Assembly: GCA_963730005.1 (NCBI GenBank)
Contig: CAVSPO010000027.1
Coordinates: forward strand, 1 to 32,069
Source: CAVSPO01 sp963730005
GTDB lineage: Bacteria > Actinomycetota > Actinomycetes > Propionibacteriales > Propionibacteriaceae
Direction of reading: 5' to 3'
Length of the DNA stretch: 32,069 bases
The notes beneath the pieces are model-generated. The model was not told where the DNA came from. It made no database searches and worked only from the letters and a program-made list of their open reading frames with translations. Of this stretch, positions 18,642 through 27,271 are shown piece after piece. The first letter of the stretch is position 1; each line of letters starts with the position of its first letter. Both the position numbers and the translations under genes were made by a program.

Positions 18642-20362
18642 GTGCGCCGCAGCGCCGGCTGAGCGCGGCCGCCGACCACAGCCTCTCGGTGTGGGAGGAC
18701 GCCGGCGAGCTCCAGACAGCCGACATCGGCAACGTCGGCCAGCTGGTGCGACGGCTGCTCGACTCGGTGCCCAACGGCCGCGCCCGGCTGGCGCTGGCCC
18801 TGCTGCTGGGCGTGCTGGCCACCGGCTCCACCGTCGCCTTGATGGGCGTGTCGGCCTGGCTGTTGTCGCGGGCCGCCGAGCACCCGCCGGTGCTGTACCT
18901 GCAGGTGGCCGTGGTCGGCGTCCGGTTCTTCGGCATCGGGCGCGGCGTCTTCCGTTACCTGGAGCGACTGGTCGGCCACGACCTGGCGCTGCGGATGCAG
19001 CGCGGCCTGCGGCTGGCCAGCTACGACAAGCTCAGTCGGACCACCCTGCTGGGACGGCGGCGCGGCGACCTGCTGGTGCGCGTCACCGCTGACGTCGAGG
19101 CGATCATGGACCTGGTGGTGCGGGTGGTGTTGCCGTTCTGCAGCGCCAGCGTCGTCATCCTCGGCACGTCGGTGATGATCGCCTTCTTCAGCCCGGGCGC
19201 GGCCGCCGTGCTGCTGGCGACTTCCCTGCTGGCCGGGATCCTGCTGCCGGCACTGGCCCGACGGCTGTCTGCCGACGTGGATGCCCGGGCCGTGGTGGCT
19301 CGCGGTGAGCTGGCCGAACGGATCAGTGAGCTTTCTCGTTGCAGCGTCGACCTGGTGGCCTACGACGCCGCCGACGACCAACTGGCGCGGTTGCAGCAGG
19401 CCGACGCCGAACTGCGCAGCATCGAGAAGCGCGCGGCCTGGACTCGGGGCATCGCCAGCGGCGGACAGGTGTTCCTGGCCGGCCTGGCGGGCGTCGGCGC
19501 ACTGGTGATCGGCGCCGACCTGGTGTCCTCCGGCGCCATGCTGGGCCGGGACCTGGCCGTCATCGTGCTGGTGCCGCTGGCCCTGCACGAGTCGCTCAGC
19601 GACCTCACCAAGGCCGCCCAGACCCTCACCCGGGCCCGCACCGCGCTCGGCCGGGTCGTCGAGCTGTTGCAGGCGCCCGCCGTGGGCAGCGGTGACCGGC
19701 CACTGCCGAGCCAACCGGCCGACAGTGCCACAACCGGCCCCCGGCCCGGCCCCCAGCCCGGCCTGCTGGTGCTCGAGGACGTGGACGCCGGCTGGCCGTC
19801 ACCCGTGGGGGAACCCCAGCTGGTGGTCCAGGGTTTCAGCTTGACCGTCCAGCCGGGCCGGTCGGCTGCCCTGACCGGCGCGTCCGGGGCGGGCAAGACG
19901 ACGCTGGCCGCCACCATCCTGGGGCTCATCCCGCCGCTGGCCGGCCGGCTGCAGGTGCCCCAGCGGATCGGCTACCTCGCCCAGGACGCCCACGTGTTCG
20001 CCACGACCGTCGCCGAGAACGTGCGGCTCGGCAACCGGGACGCGACCGACGAGCAGGTGCGCGAGGCACTGTCTCGCGCCGGGCTCGACCTGGATCCCGA
20101 CCGCGTGCTGGGCGAGGACGGCTCCACCCTGTCGGGCGGCGAGGCCCGCCGCGTGGCGCTCGCCAGGGTGCTGGTCAGCGAGCACCCCGAGCTGGTGATC
20201 CTGGACGAGCCCACCGAGCACCTCGACCACGAAACCGCCACGGCGCTGCTGGACGACCTCTGGCAGGCCCTGCAGGGAACCACCCTGCTCGTCATCACCC
20301 ACGACCCGAACGTCGTGGCACGCTGCGATTCCGCGACCCACCTGACGGCCCTCAACAGCTGA
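18638..20362 (+). CDS. cydC: thiol reductant ABC exporter subunit CydC
   Basis: 574 residues: six-helix exporter domain and nucleotide-binding domain. Walker A GASGAGKT (from 414), signature LSGGEARR, Walker B LVILDEPTEHLD and switch ITHD are all canonical. It forms the heterodimeric CydDC exporter with the preceding gene, starting at ATG 18638 inside the cydD stop (ATGA). A ~35-residue Pro-rich stretch before the ATPase domain (PLPSQPADSATTGPRPGPQP) is a linker. It is the last gene of the operon and a strong terminator follows. Confidence 0.94.
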   Translation: MSAPQRRLSAAADHSLSVWEDAGELQTADIGNVGQLVRRLLDSVPNGRARLALALLLGVLATGSTVALMGVSAWLLSRAAEHPPVLYLQVAVVGVRFFGIGRGVFRYLERLVGHDLALRMQRGLRLASYDKLSRTTLLGRRRGDLLVRVTADVEAIMDLVVRVVLPFCSASVVILGTSVMIAFFSPGAAAVLLATSLLAGILLPALARRLSADVDARAVVARGELAERISELSRCSVDLVAYDAADDQLARLQQADAELRSIEKRAAWTRGIASGGQVFLAGLAGVGALVIGADLVSSGAMLGRDLAVIVLVPLALHESLSDLTKAAQTLTRARTALGRVVELLQAPAVGSGDRPLPSQPADSATTGPRPGPQPGLLVLEDVDAGWPSPVGEPQLVVQGFSLTVQPGRSAALTGASGAGKTTLAATILGLIPPLAGRLQVPQRIGYLAQDAHVFATTVAENVRLGNRDATDEQVREALSRAGLDLDPDRVLGEDGSTLSGGEARRVALARVLVSEHPELVILDEPTEHLDHETATALLDDLWQALQGTTLLVITHDPNVVARCDSATHLTALNS

Positions 20363-20403
20363 CGGCCTCCACCACCTGACTTGGGCAATGTTCAGGCAAC
20401 GAC

Positions 20404-20442
20404 GAACGGCGCCGCCGCGGGACTTCCGCGGCGGCGCCGTTC
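20404..20442. terminator. strong bidirectional hairpin between cydC and the padR gene
   Basis: A perfect 17-bp stem (20404-20420 with 20426-20442), almost all G/C, closes a five-base loop GACTT. It lies exactly between two convergent genes. No strict T run follows on either side, as is common in high-GC actinobacteria. Confidence 0.85.
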
Positions 20443-20479
20443 CGAGTTCGGTTGTGTGCTTGACGTGGCCGAGCCGGGG

Positions 20480-21202
20480 TCAGTCGGCGTCCCGCTCCGG
20501 CGCGTCGGCTTCCGGGCCGTCGGCCAGCAGCCGATAAAGACTGCGCTTGGCGTCTGCCAGGACGCCTGCAGCGGCAGCAGCCAGGGCGGGGTCCCCCGCC
20601 TGCTCGATGGCGCGTGCCGCGGTGTCGAGCTGGTGCAGCGAGTGCCGCAACTCGTCTCCCCCGCGACGGGACTGCGCCGCTGCGGCCAGTTCCCAGGGCT
20701 TGGGTGCGGCGTCGCGTGCGGCGACGGCAGCCCGCCCGGCTTCAGTGGTGCGGTATGCCTTGCGACCCTCGGACTCGACGGGCTCCACGAGCCCCTCGTC
20801 CTCAAGCTGCGCGATCGCCGGGTAGATGGCGCCCGAGCTGACGCTCCAGGCTCCCTCCGAAAGCTCCGTCAGTCGCTGCATGATCTGGTAGCCGTTCATG
20901 GGCTGATCGTCCATCAGCAGCAGCGCTGCCAGCCGGACATCGCCACGCCGCGCGCGAGGGCGAACGTCCTCACCGGGGCCGAAACCACCGCGCCGACGTC
21001 TACCGGGGCCGAAACCGCCACGACCACCCAGGCCATCGCACTCGCCGGGGACTTCAGCGCCGCAGTCAGCCGTCATCTCGGGCCGGGGGCCGCCCCGGCC
21101 ACGTCGGCCGCCGCCACGACCGCCGCCGCCACGACCGCCGCCGCCACGACGACCCTCGCCGCGCGTCTCTTGCGCGAACTCATCGTTGTACAGGTGATTC
21201 AT
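20480..21202 (-). CDS. PadR family regulator with Arg/Gly-rich N-terminal tail
   Basis: 240 residues from ATG 21202, chosen because AAGGAG lies nine bases upstream; a longer frame to 21259 would begin inside the predicted promoter. Residues about 1-85 are low-complexity and Arg/Gly-rich (RRGGGGRGGGGRGGGRRGRGG; a repeated RRGGFGPG). The PadR winged helix follows (VRLAALLLMDDQPMNGYQI, SSGAIYPAIAQLEDEGLV, then the wing GRKAYRTTEAG), then a helical C-terminus. PadR proteins repress drug-efflux or stress genes and often themselves. The operator-like repeat in its own promoter supports autoregulation. It may also affect copA or other genes, which is not shown by sequence. Confidence 0.9.
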   Translation of the reverse strand: MNHLYNDEFAQETRGEGRRGGGGRGGGGRGGGRRGRGGPRPEMTADCGAEVPGECDGLGGRGGFGPGRRRRGGFGPGEDVRPRARRGDVRLAALLLMDDQPMNGYQIMQRLTELSEGAWSVSSGAIYPAIAQLEDEGLVEPVESEGRKAYRTTEAGRAAVAARDAAPKPWELAAAAQSRRGGDELRHSLHQLDTAARAIEQAGDPALAAAAAGVLADAKRSLYRLLADGPEADAPERDAD

Positions 21203-21247
21203 CACGTTGTACTCCTTCCATGCCTGCCACTCGGCGGGCATGAATGA

Positions 21248-21278
21248 AGCATAACGCACTATCTCGATACTATCAAGA
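21248..21278 (-). promoter_or_regulatory. padR promoter with overlapping operator-like palindrome
   Basis: On the minus strand TTGATA (21271-21276) and TATGCT (21248-21253) are separated by exactly 17 bases. TCTCGATACTATCAAGA (21262-21278), symmetric around C21270 apart from one mismatched pair, covers the -35. Predicted transcription start is about 40 bases before ATG 21202, leaving room for the ribosome binding site. Binding of the PadR dimer here would block its own transcription (inference). Confidence 0.7.
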
Positions 21279-21446
21279 CATATCTTTATTAACTTCCAGC
21301 TTCGTCCCCAGCTCCTGAACGCACCATGTTGATCGCCTTGCCCCGAGGAAGGCCATGGTCCGGCTGGATCTCAGCACAGTGCCGGGCCGCAGTTCGTCGA
21401 TGAACAGGTGCCGGTCGATGGCGGGGTTGGGACAGATCACCAGCAC
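21273..21446 (-). pseudogene. PfkB-family sugar kinase fragment (1-phosphofructokinase-like)
   Basis: From GTG 21446, preceded by GGAGG nine bases upstream, the frame reads MLVICPNPAIDRHLFIDELR then PGTVLRSSRTMAF. This is the start of LacC/FruK-type PfkB kinases (NPAIDR ... RPGxVxR). The next conserved block appears only in another frame (RGKAINMVR) and the sequence then returns to the first frame (VQELGTKLEV) before running into the padR promoter and a stop. Only about 55 of ~310 residues remain and the frame is broken at least twice. It is a remnant, not a working kinase, lying 31 bases behind the copA stop. Confidence 0.7.
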
Positions 21447-21477
21447 GGCGGTCCGCCTCCGTGGTCAGGCAGCAGCA

Positions 21478-23796
21478 TCAGGCGGGCCGGAACCGCTTGA
21501 GGCGCAGCGAATTGGTGACGACGAACACCGAGCTGAACGCCATCGCTGCCCCGGCAAGCATCGGGTTGAGCAACCCGAGGGCGGCCACCGGAATGGCGAT
21601 CACGTTGTAGAAGAAGGCCCAGAACAGGTTCCCCTTGATGGTTCGCAAGGTGGCGCGGCTGAGCTGGATGGCGTCCACCGCCAGGCCGAGGTCGTGCCGC
21701 ATCAGCGTCAGGTCGCTGGCTGCGATCGCGACGTCAGTGCCGCTGGCCATCGAGATCCCCAGATCGGCCTGGGCCAGCGCTGCCGCGTCGTTGACGCCGT
21801 CGCCCACCATGGCCACCTTGTGCCCGTCGGCCTGCAGCCCGGCGACGACCTGCACCTTGTCGGCAGGCAGCACCTCGGCGTGCACGTCGTCGATGCCCAC
21901 CAGACGGGCCATCTGAAGGGCAGCCCGCCGGTTGTCGCCGGTGAGCATCACGGTGGTCAGGCCGAGCCGCTGGAGGCGGGCCACCGCTTCCGCGGAGCCC
22001 TCGGCGAGCTGGTCGTTGACGGTGACCAGGCCCTGCACGCGCCCGTCCCAGGCCACCAGGACGTCGGTGCTGCCTTGCTTGGCGGCGCGCGACGAGGGCT
22101 GCACCAGCGAGTACGGCACGGGCAACGCCAACTCCTGCATCAGTGCAGGGCTGCCGGCAACCGCTGGCGCGCCGCCCTCGCTGAAGCCGGCCACCAGGCC
22201 CTGGACGCCGCGACCAGGCAGGTTGCCGAACTCGCTGACGGCCGGTGGCCGTTCACCGGTGCGTTCGCGATGGGCACGCACGATGGCCCGGGCGATCGGG
22301 TGTTCAGAGGCGGACTCCAACGCGGCGGCGACCGCCAGCACGTCGGCGGGGTCGGAGCCGGGTCGGTCCGATCGACGGGCCGGGGTGACGCGGCTGGCGC
22401 CCAGGACGTCCTGCACGGTCATCACACCGGTGGTGATGGTGCCGGTCTTGTCGAGCACGATGGTGTCGAGGTCGTGCGCGCGCTCCAGCGCCTCGGGGCC
22501 ACGGATGACGATGCCGAGCTGGGCGCCACGGTTGGTGCCGGCCAGCAGGGCGGTGGGGGTCGCCAGGCCCATCGCGCAGGGGCAGCTGATGATCAGCACC
22601 GAGACCGCGGCCGTGATCGCCAGCGTCGGCCCGCCGCCGATCAGCAACCACACCGCCAGGGTGACCAGGGCAATGACGATCACCACCGGCACGAAGATGC
22701 CGGCGATCTTGTCCGCCAGGCCCTGCACCTGCGTCTTGCCGGTCTGGGCCTGCTCGATCAACCTGGCGATCTGGGCCAGCTGGGTGCCCGTGCCGACGGC
22801 GGTCGCACGGACCGCCAGCCGACCGTCGGCGTTCACCGTCGCGCCGACCACGGTGGAGCCGGGGCCCACCTCCACGGGCACCGATTCGCCGGTGATCATG
22901 GAGGCGTCAACGGCGGAGCGGCCCTCCACCACGACACCGTCGGTGGCCACCTTCTCGCCGGGGCGCACGACGAAGACGTCGCCCACCTGCAGTTGCTCGA
23001 TGGGGATGGTGGTTTCTTCGCCGTCGCGGACGATGGCAACCTGCTTGGCTCCCATCGCCAGCAGGGCGTGCAGGGCCGAGCCGGCCGCGGTGCGGCTGCG
23101 GGCCTCGATGTAGCGGCCGGCCAGGATGAAGGTGATGGTGCCGACGGCGGCTTCGAAGTAAACGCCGGTCAGATTCGGGTCGCGGACCAGGGCGAAGCTG
23201 AATTCGTGACGCATGCCGATCATGCCGGCGTGGCCGAAGATCAGGCTGTAGAGCGACCAGAAGTAGGCGCTCAGCGTGCCGACGCTGATCAGGGTGTCCA
23301 TGGTGGCCGCGCCGTGGCGCAGGTTGACCAGGGCGCTGCGGTGGAAGCCCCAGCCGCCCCAGAAGACCACCGGGGTGGCCAGCAACAGGCTGACCCACTG
23401 CCAGCCCGGGAACTGCAGCGGCGTGATCATGGCCATCAGGATCACCGGTACAGCGATGACGGCGCTGAACACCAGGCGCTTGCGCAGCTGGGCTGCACGG
23501 TCGACCGGCTCGGTGTCCGGAACCGGCAGCGAGGCGTCGTAGCCCGCGTCGCGCACCACGGCGATCAGGTCGTCCACGCTGACCCCGGGGGGGGCGATGA
23601 CGTGGGCTTTCTCGGTGGCGTAGTTGACCGACGCCGTGACCCCGCTGACCTTGCTCAGCTTCTTCTCGATGCGGGCCGCGCAGGACGCGCAGGTCATGCC
23701 CGCGATGTCGAGGTCAACCGACTGGGTGGCTGCGGGCGGGCCGGGCACCACGGGTTGGCCGGGTGCTGCGCCCGCCGCGCTCGTCGATCCACTCAT
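21478..23796 (-). CDS. copA: copper-translocating P-type ATPase
   Basis: 772 residues from ATG 23796. A second ATG lies at 23799, but AAAGGAG sits at a better distance for 23796. One N-terminal heavy-metal domain has GMTCASC (Cys36, Cys39). Then follow eight membrane helices with the metal-path CPC (405-407), the phosphorylation motif DKTGT (D449), the SEHPIARAIV histidine-proline motif and the hinge GDGVNDAAAL. These place it in the P1B-1 class exporting Cu(I). The gene lies 67 bases behind copZ on the same strand, so the two are probably cotranscribed. Confidence 0.94.
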   Translation of the reverse strand: MSGSTSAAGAAPGQPVVPGPPAATQSVDLDIAGMTCASCAARIEKKLSKVSGVTASVNYATEKAHVIAPPGVSVDDLIAVVRDAGYDASLPVPDTEPVDRAAQLRKRLVFSAVIAVPVILMAMITPLQFPGWQWVSLLLATPVVFWGGWGFHRSALVNLRHGAATMDTLISVGTLSAYFWSLYSLIFGHAGMIGMRHEFSFALVRDPNLTGVYFEAAVGTITFILAGRYIEARSRTAAGSALHALLAMGAKQVAIVRDGEETTIPIEQLQVGDVFVVRPGEKVATDGVVVEGRSAVDASMITGESVPVEVGPGSTVVGATVNADGRLAVRATAVGTGTQLAQIARLIEQAQTGKTQVQGLADKIAGIFVPVVIVIALVTLAVWLLIGGGPTLAITAAVSVLIISCPCAMGLATPTALLAGTNRGAQLGIVIRGPEALERAHDLDTIVLDKTGTITTGVMTVQDVLGASRVTPARRSDRPGSDPADVLAVAAALESASEHPIARAIVRAHRERTGERPPAVSEFGNLPGRGVQGLVAGFSEGGAPAVAGSPALMQELALPVPYSLVQPSSRAAKQGSTDVLVAWDGRVQGLVTVNDQLAEGSAEAVARLQRLGLTTVMLTGDNRRAALQMARLVGIDDVHAEVLPADKVQVVAGLQADGHKVAMVGDGVNDAAALAQADLGISMASGTDVAIAASDLTLMRHDLGLAVDAIQLSRATLRTIKGNLFWAFFYNVIAIPVAALGLLNPMLAGAAMAFSSVFVVTNSLRLKRFRPA

Positions 23797-23863
23797 CATC
23801 TTCTCCTTTGGGCACTGCCGTGGCCTTTGGGTACCGTCGTGGCCGGACTGCTCAAGCTGGTGT

Positions 23864-24073
23864 TCAGGCCTGGGCGACCTGGTAGTCGCCTGCTTCCTCG
23901 ACGGCCTGCTCGATGTCTGCAAAGGCGATCGCCTGGTCGCTCTCGACGATCATCGCGCCGTCGCCGAGCTCGACGACGACACTGGTCACGCCCGGCAGGG
24001 CGCTGACCTCCTCGGTGACGTGGCGCACACAGTGCCCACAGGTCATTCCGGTGACGGTGTACTTGCTGATCAT
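23864..24073 (-). CDS. copZ: copper chaperone (heavy-metal-associated domain)
   Basis: 69 residues, a single HMA domain with the Cu(I)-binding motif GMTCGHC (Cys12, Cys15), the usual VSALPGVTSV segment and C-terminal AVEEAGDY. It carries Cu(I) in the cytoplasm and would deliver it to CopA, whose gene follows. ATG 24073 has GGGAG six bases upstream. A palindrome of copper-repressor type lies about 140 bases upstream. No csoR or cueR gene is present in the window. Confidence 0.93.
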   Translation of the reverse strand: MISKYTVTGMTCGHCVRHVTEEVSALPGVTSVVVELGDGAMIVESDQAIAFADIEQAVEEAGDYQVAQA

Positions 24074-24205
24074 GGGTTCTCCCGGGATTCTCGGATCGGC
24101 TCAAGATCGGACCAGACGCGCAATGTCGGCACTCGCCTCGACGCCACCGCGTGGAGCACCGCGTGGGGCGCGTGGGCGGCGCACTGATTCGGGTGAGAAT
24201 GAACA

Positions 24206-24233
24206 ACCATACCCCGGCCGGGGTTGCACCCAA
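24206..24233 (-). promoter_or_regulatory. candidate copper-responsive promoter of copZ-copA
   Basis: On the minus strand TTGGGT (24228-24233) and TATGGT (24206-24211) are separated by 16 bases. The spacer holds the perfect 14-bp palindrome ACCCCGGCCGGGGT (24211-24224). CsoR-type operators have runs of C and G arranged like TACCCC-N-GGGGTA, so this is a plausible CsoR site. The leader to copZ would be about 125 bases. Identity of the regulator is inference. Confidence 0.55.
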
Positions 24234-24291
24234 GAGGCCCGCCCTTACCACACGGAGCCCCGCCCATGCGCGCCCAGCGCCGGGCGTCGGG

Positions 24292-24552
24292 TTGTCCACA
24301 AACGGTGTGGACAGCGGCCCTTCACCGACTCGCTATAACCCCACTCCCCGCCTGCTGTCAACCCAGACGACAGCGCTTGAGAGGGAGCAGAATTCTTTTC
24401 GAATTCTCCTTCAGTCCGCAACACAACTCCTAGCCACAGCGCATTTGAAAACCATTTGTTCACCGTGGATGCACAGCTCTTCGCACAGTCTGTGGACGGC
24501 AACGCGCGGGCGTCCACACCTGTCCACCGGCGTCCACAGGGGGTGTGGACAA
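24292..24552. other. cluster of DnaA-box-like sequences upstream of dnaB
   Basis: Two perfect actinobacterial DnaA boxes (TTGTCCACA) lie at 24292-24300 (+) and 24544-24552 (-). Near matches lie at 24306-24314 (-, CTGTCCACA), 24456-24464 (+, TTGTTCACC), 24491-24499 (-, CCGTCCACA), 24510-24518 (+, GCGTCCACA), 24520-24528 (+, CTGTCCACC) and 24530-24538 (+, GCGTCCACA). Between the outer groups, 24375-24475 is clearly less GC-rich and contains the inverted repeat AGAATTC-N5-GAATTCT. No dnaA or dnaN flanks the cluster. It may be a DnaA-controlled dnaB promoter, a DnaA-titration site or part of an origin. Confidence 0.65.
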
Positions 24553-24559
24553 GTGCGTC

Positions 24560-24589
24560 TTGGGGCTTTGGTTCGGGGCGGGCTAGCTT
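24560..24589 (+). promoter_or_regulatory. candidate dnaB promoter
   Basis: TTGGGG (24560-24565) and TAGCTT (24584-24589) are separated by 18 bases, immediately downstream of the last perfect DnaA box. DnaA bound at 24544-24552 would contact this promoter. The leader would be about 108 bases. The match to consensus is only moderate. Confidence 0.35.
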
Positions 24590-24704
24590 GTCACGTACCG
24601 CCAGAGCACGCCGAGATGAGGCCGGCGAAGACGCCCGGAAAAAGTGTCGGTGGCAGCCCGTAGCGTCCAGAGTGACCCGGTGAGCCAGCGCAGGAGGTCG
24701 GAGA

Positions 24705-26064
<1,360 letters not shown>

Positions 26065-26221
26065 TCATTCACGCCATGCCGACACCAACTCCGGCGACCA
26101 TCGACCAGGCGGGGGCCCGGCCGTCCACCAGGACCGCCCCACCGTACCGGCAGGTCCTGCGCCGCTCCGGGCCTTGCCTTCACACACATGCTCAGTTGTC
26201 GAGAAGCAGCGAAGATTTCAC

Positions 26222-26240
26222 AAACGTACTTCGTATGTTT
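26222..26240. repeat. inverted repeat in the gap between dnaB and the accessory island
   Basis: AAACGTAC (26222-26229) and GTATGTTT (26233-26240) can pair in seven of eight positions around a three-base loop. It lies in the 250-base stretch 26065-26314, which holds no convincing gene and becomes AT-richer towards its end. It could be a weak terminator for dnaB or a regulator site for the next gene. Confidence 0.4.
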
Positions 26241-26302
26241 CGTAAACCTCGTGTTATGGATCCCTATGGGTTTGTGTTGCCCCGGTTATCTATTCGGCGA
26301 AA

Positions 26303-26314
26303 GACTGATCAGTC
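26303..26314 (+). promoter_or_regulatory. perfect 12-bp palindrome abutting a start codon
   Basis: GACTGATCAGTC occupies the 12 bases directly before GTG 26315, where a ribosome binding site would be expected. No Shine-Dalgarno sequence is visible. It could be an operator or could fold in RNA and limit translation of the downstream nuclease-like gene. Confidence 0.45.
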
Positions 26315-27271
26315 GTGACCGCACTTCACGTTGACGCCCCGCCTAAGCCAGAGGCGCTGCGCGCGGCCATCGCGCGCTCGCTGTGGGCTCACGTCAAGGC
26401 CTACGACCTCGGCGCCGCGTGCGAGAGGCTGGGTCTAGAACCCGCCCGCGAAGGTGAGGATCCCTACCGCAGCAAGACGTCTTACGTCATGACGCGACTA
26501 CAGTCCCGGGACTGGGTCGAGTTGGTCAACATCGGGCAAGCCCTGCTGGAGGAGTGGGACGACGACGAGCTCCAAGGACTCGTCGAGCGAGCAGGTGCTC
26601 GTGGCGCCACCGGAGAGATGAGGAACCTGATCTTTGCCTCCGTGGGACGCAAGCCCCAGATCGTGCTTCGCGACGCGGTCGCAAACGTCATCGAGGTCAC
26701 CGAAGGCGCGGATCGCTGCCTCATCTACGACCGGCCCTTGCCCAACGATGGCCTCACTTGGTCCGAGCTCGTCAACTGGTGGGCGACCGAGGTCCTGCGT
26801 GAGAGAAACACCGACGCCGCAGCGCGCCACCTCTGGTCCCGTCTTGCCCAGAGTCTGGAGAGCGAGCCCGAACGGATTCTCTTTCGCGCATACACTCAGA
26901 GGTACGGGCAAGACACGTCAGTCCCTGCCCTCCTCCCTCAGGTCTGGCTGCACTACGACCCCTTCACCCGCCGACCATGGACTCCACGACCCGGAGCCGT
27001 CATCCGGCAAAGGATGGACTTCCTACTGCTCTTGCCCAACCGGCGCCGGGTCGTCCTTGAGGTCGACGGCAAGCATCACTACGCCCGTGAAGATGGTCGC
27101 GCCGACCCAGCGCGGTACGCCACCATGGTCTCGGAGGACCGTCGGTTGCGTCTCGCCGGCTATGAGGTCTACCGCTTCGGCGGAGCCGAGTTCAGCCAAG
27201 ACGCCCACGCCGAACTCTTGGAGAGATTCTTCGACGATCTGCTTCGCCCATCGCCGAAGTCGCATCTATAG
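26315..27271 (+). CDS. PD-(D/E)XK nuclease-like protein, possibly AbiJ-type
   Basis: 318 residues. The C-terminal ~90 residues read RMDFLLLLPNRRRVVLEVDG followed by KHHY, with D235, E249, D251 and K253 in the order expected for a PD-(D/E)XK active site of the Vsr/DUF559 kind. The segment ends with RLRLAGYEVYRFGGAEF, also usual in that fold. The N-terminal ~130 residues (ALRAAIARSLWAHVKAYDLG, then SKTSYVMTRL) recall AbiJ N-terminal domains found fused to many defence effectors; this is a weaker call from memory. Start is GTG 26315 after a palindrome. Its stop TAG is the right half of CTATAG (27266-27271), whose left half is the stop of the convergent gene. Probably a phage-defence effector; function unproven. 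Confidence 0.7.
   Translation: MTALHVDAPPKPEALRAAIARSLWAHVKAYDLGAACERLGLEPAREGEDPYRSKTSYVMTRLQSRDWVELVNIGQALLEEWDDDELQGLVERAGARGATGEMRNLIFASVGRKPQIVLRDAVANVIEVTEGADRCLIYDRPLPNDGLTWSELVNWWATEVLRERNTDAAARHLWSRLAQSLESEPERILFRAYTQRYGQDTSVPALLPQVWLHYDPFTRRPWTPRPGAVIRQRMDFLLLLPNRRRVVLEVDGKHHYAREDGRADPARYATMVSEDRRLRLAGYEVYRFGGAEFSQDAHAELLERFFDDLLRPSPKSHL

Noticed and set aside
21355..24006. An 883-codon open frame on the plus strand across copA
   Set aside because: Antisense of copA caused by third-position GC bias; His/Gln/Gly-rich and without domains, while copA on the other strand has all P-type ATPase motifs.
24070..24210. A 46-residue His-containing frame that ends in ATGA overlapping the copZ start, resembling a metal-binding leader peptide
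   Set aside because: Its ATG lies inside the predicted -10 element of the copper promoter and it has no ribosome binding site. Retained only as a weak idea.
24241..24704. Calling this region oriC outright
   Set aside because: The DnaA boxes are convincing, but dnaA and dnaN are not adjacent and most boxes have one or two mismatches; recorded as a DnaA-box cluster instead.
26065..26318. The extended C-terminal tail of DnaB as a real domain
   Set aside because: The normal DnaB ending is restored by removing one T at 26043-26045. The tail has no helicase or known-domain character.
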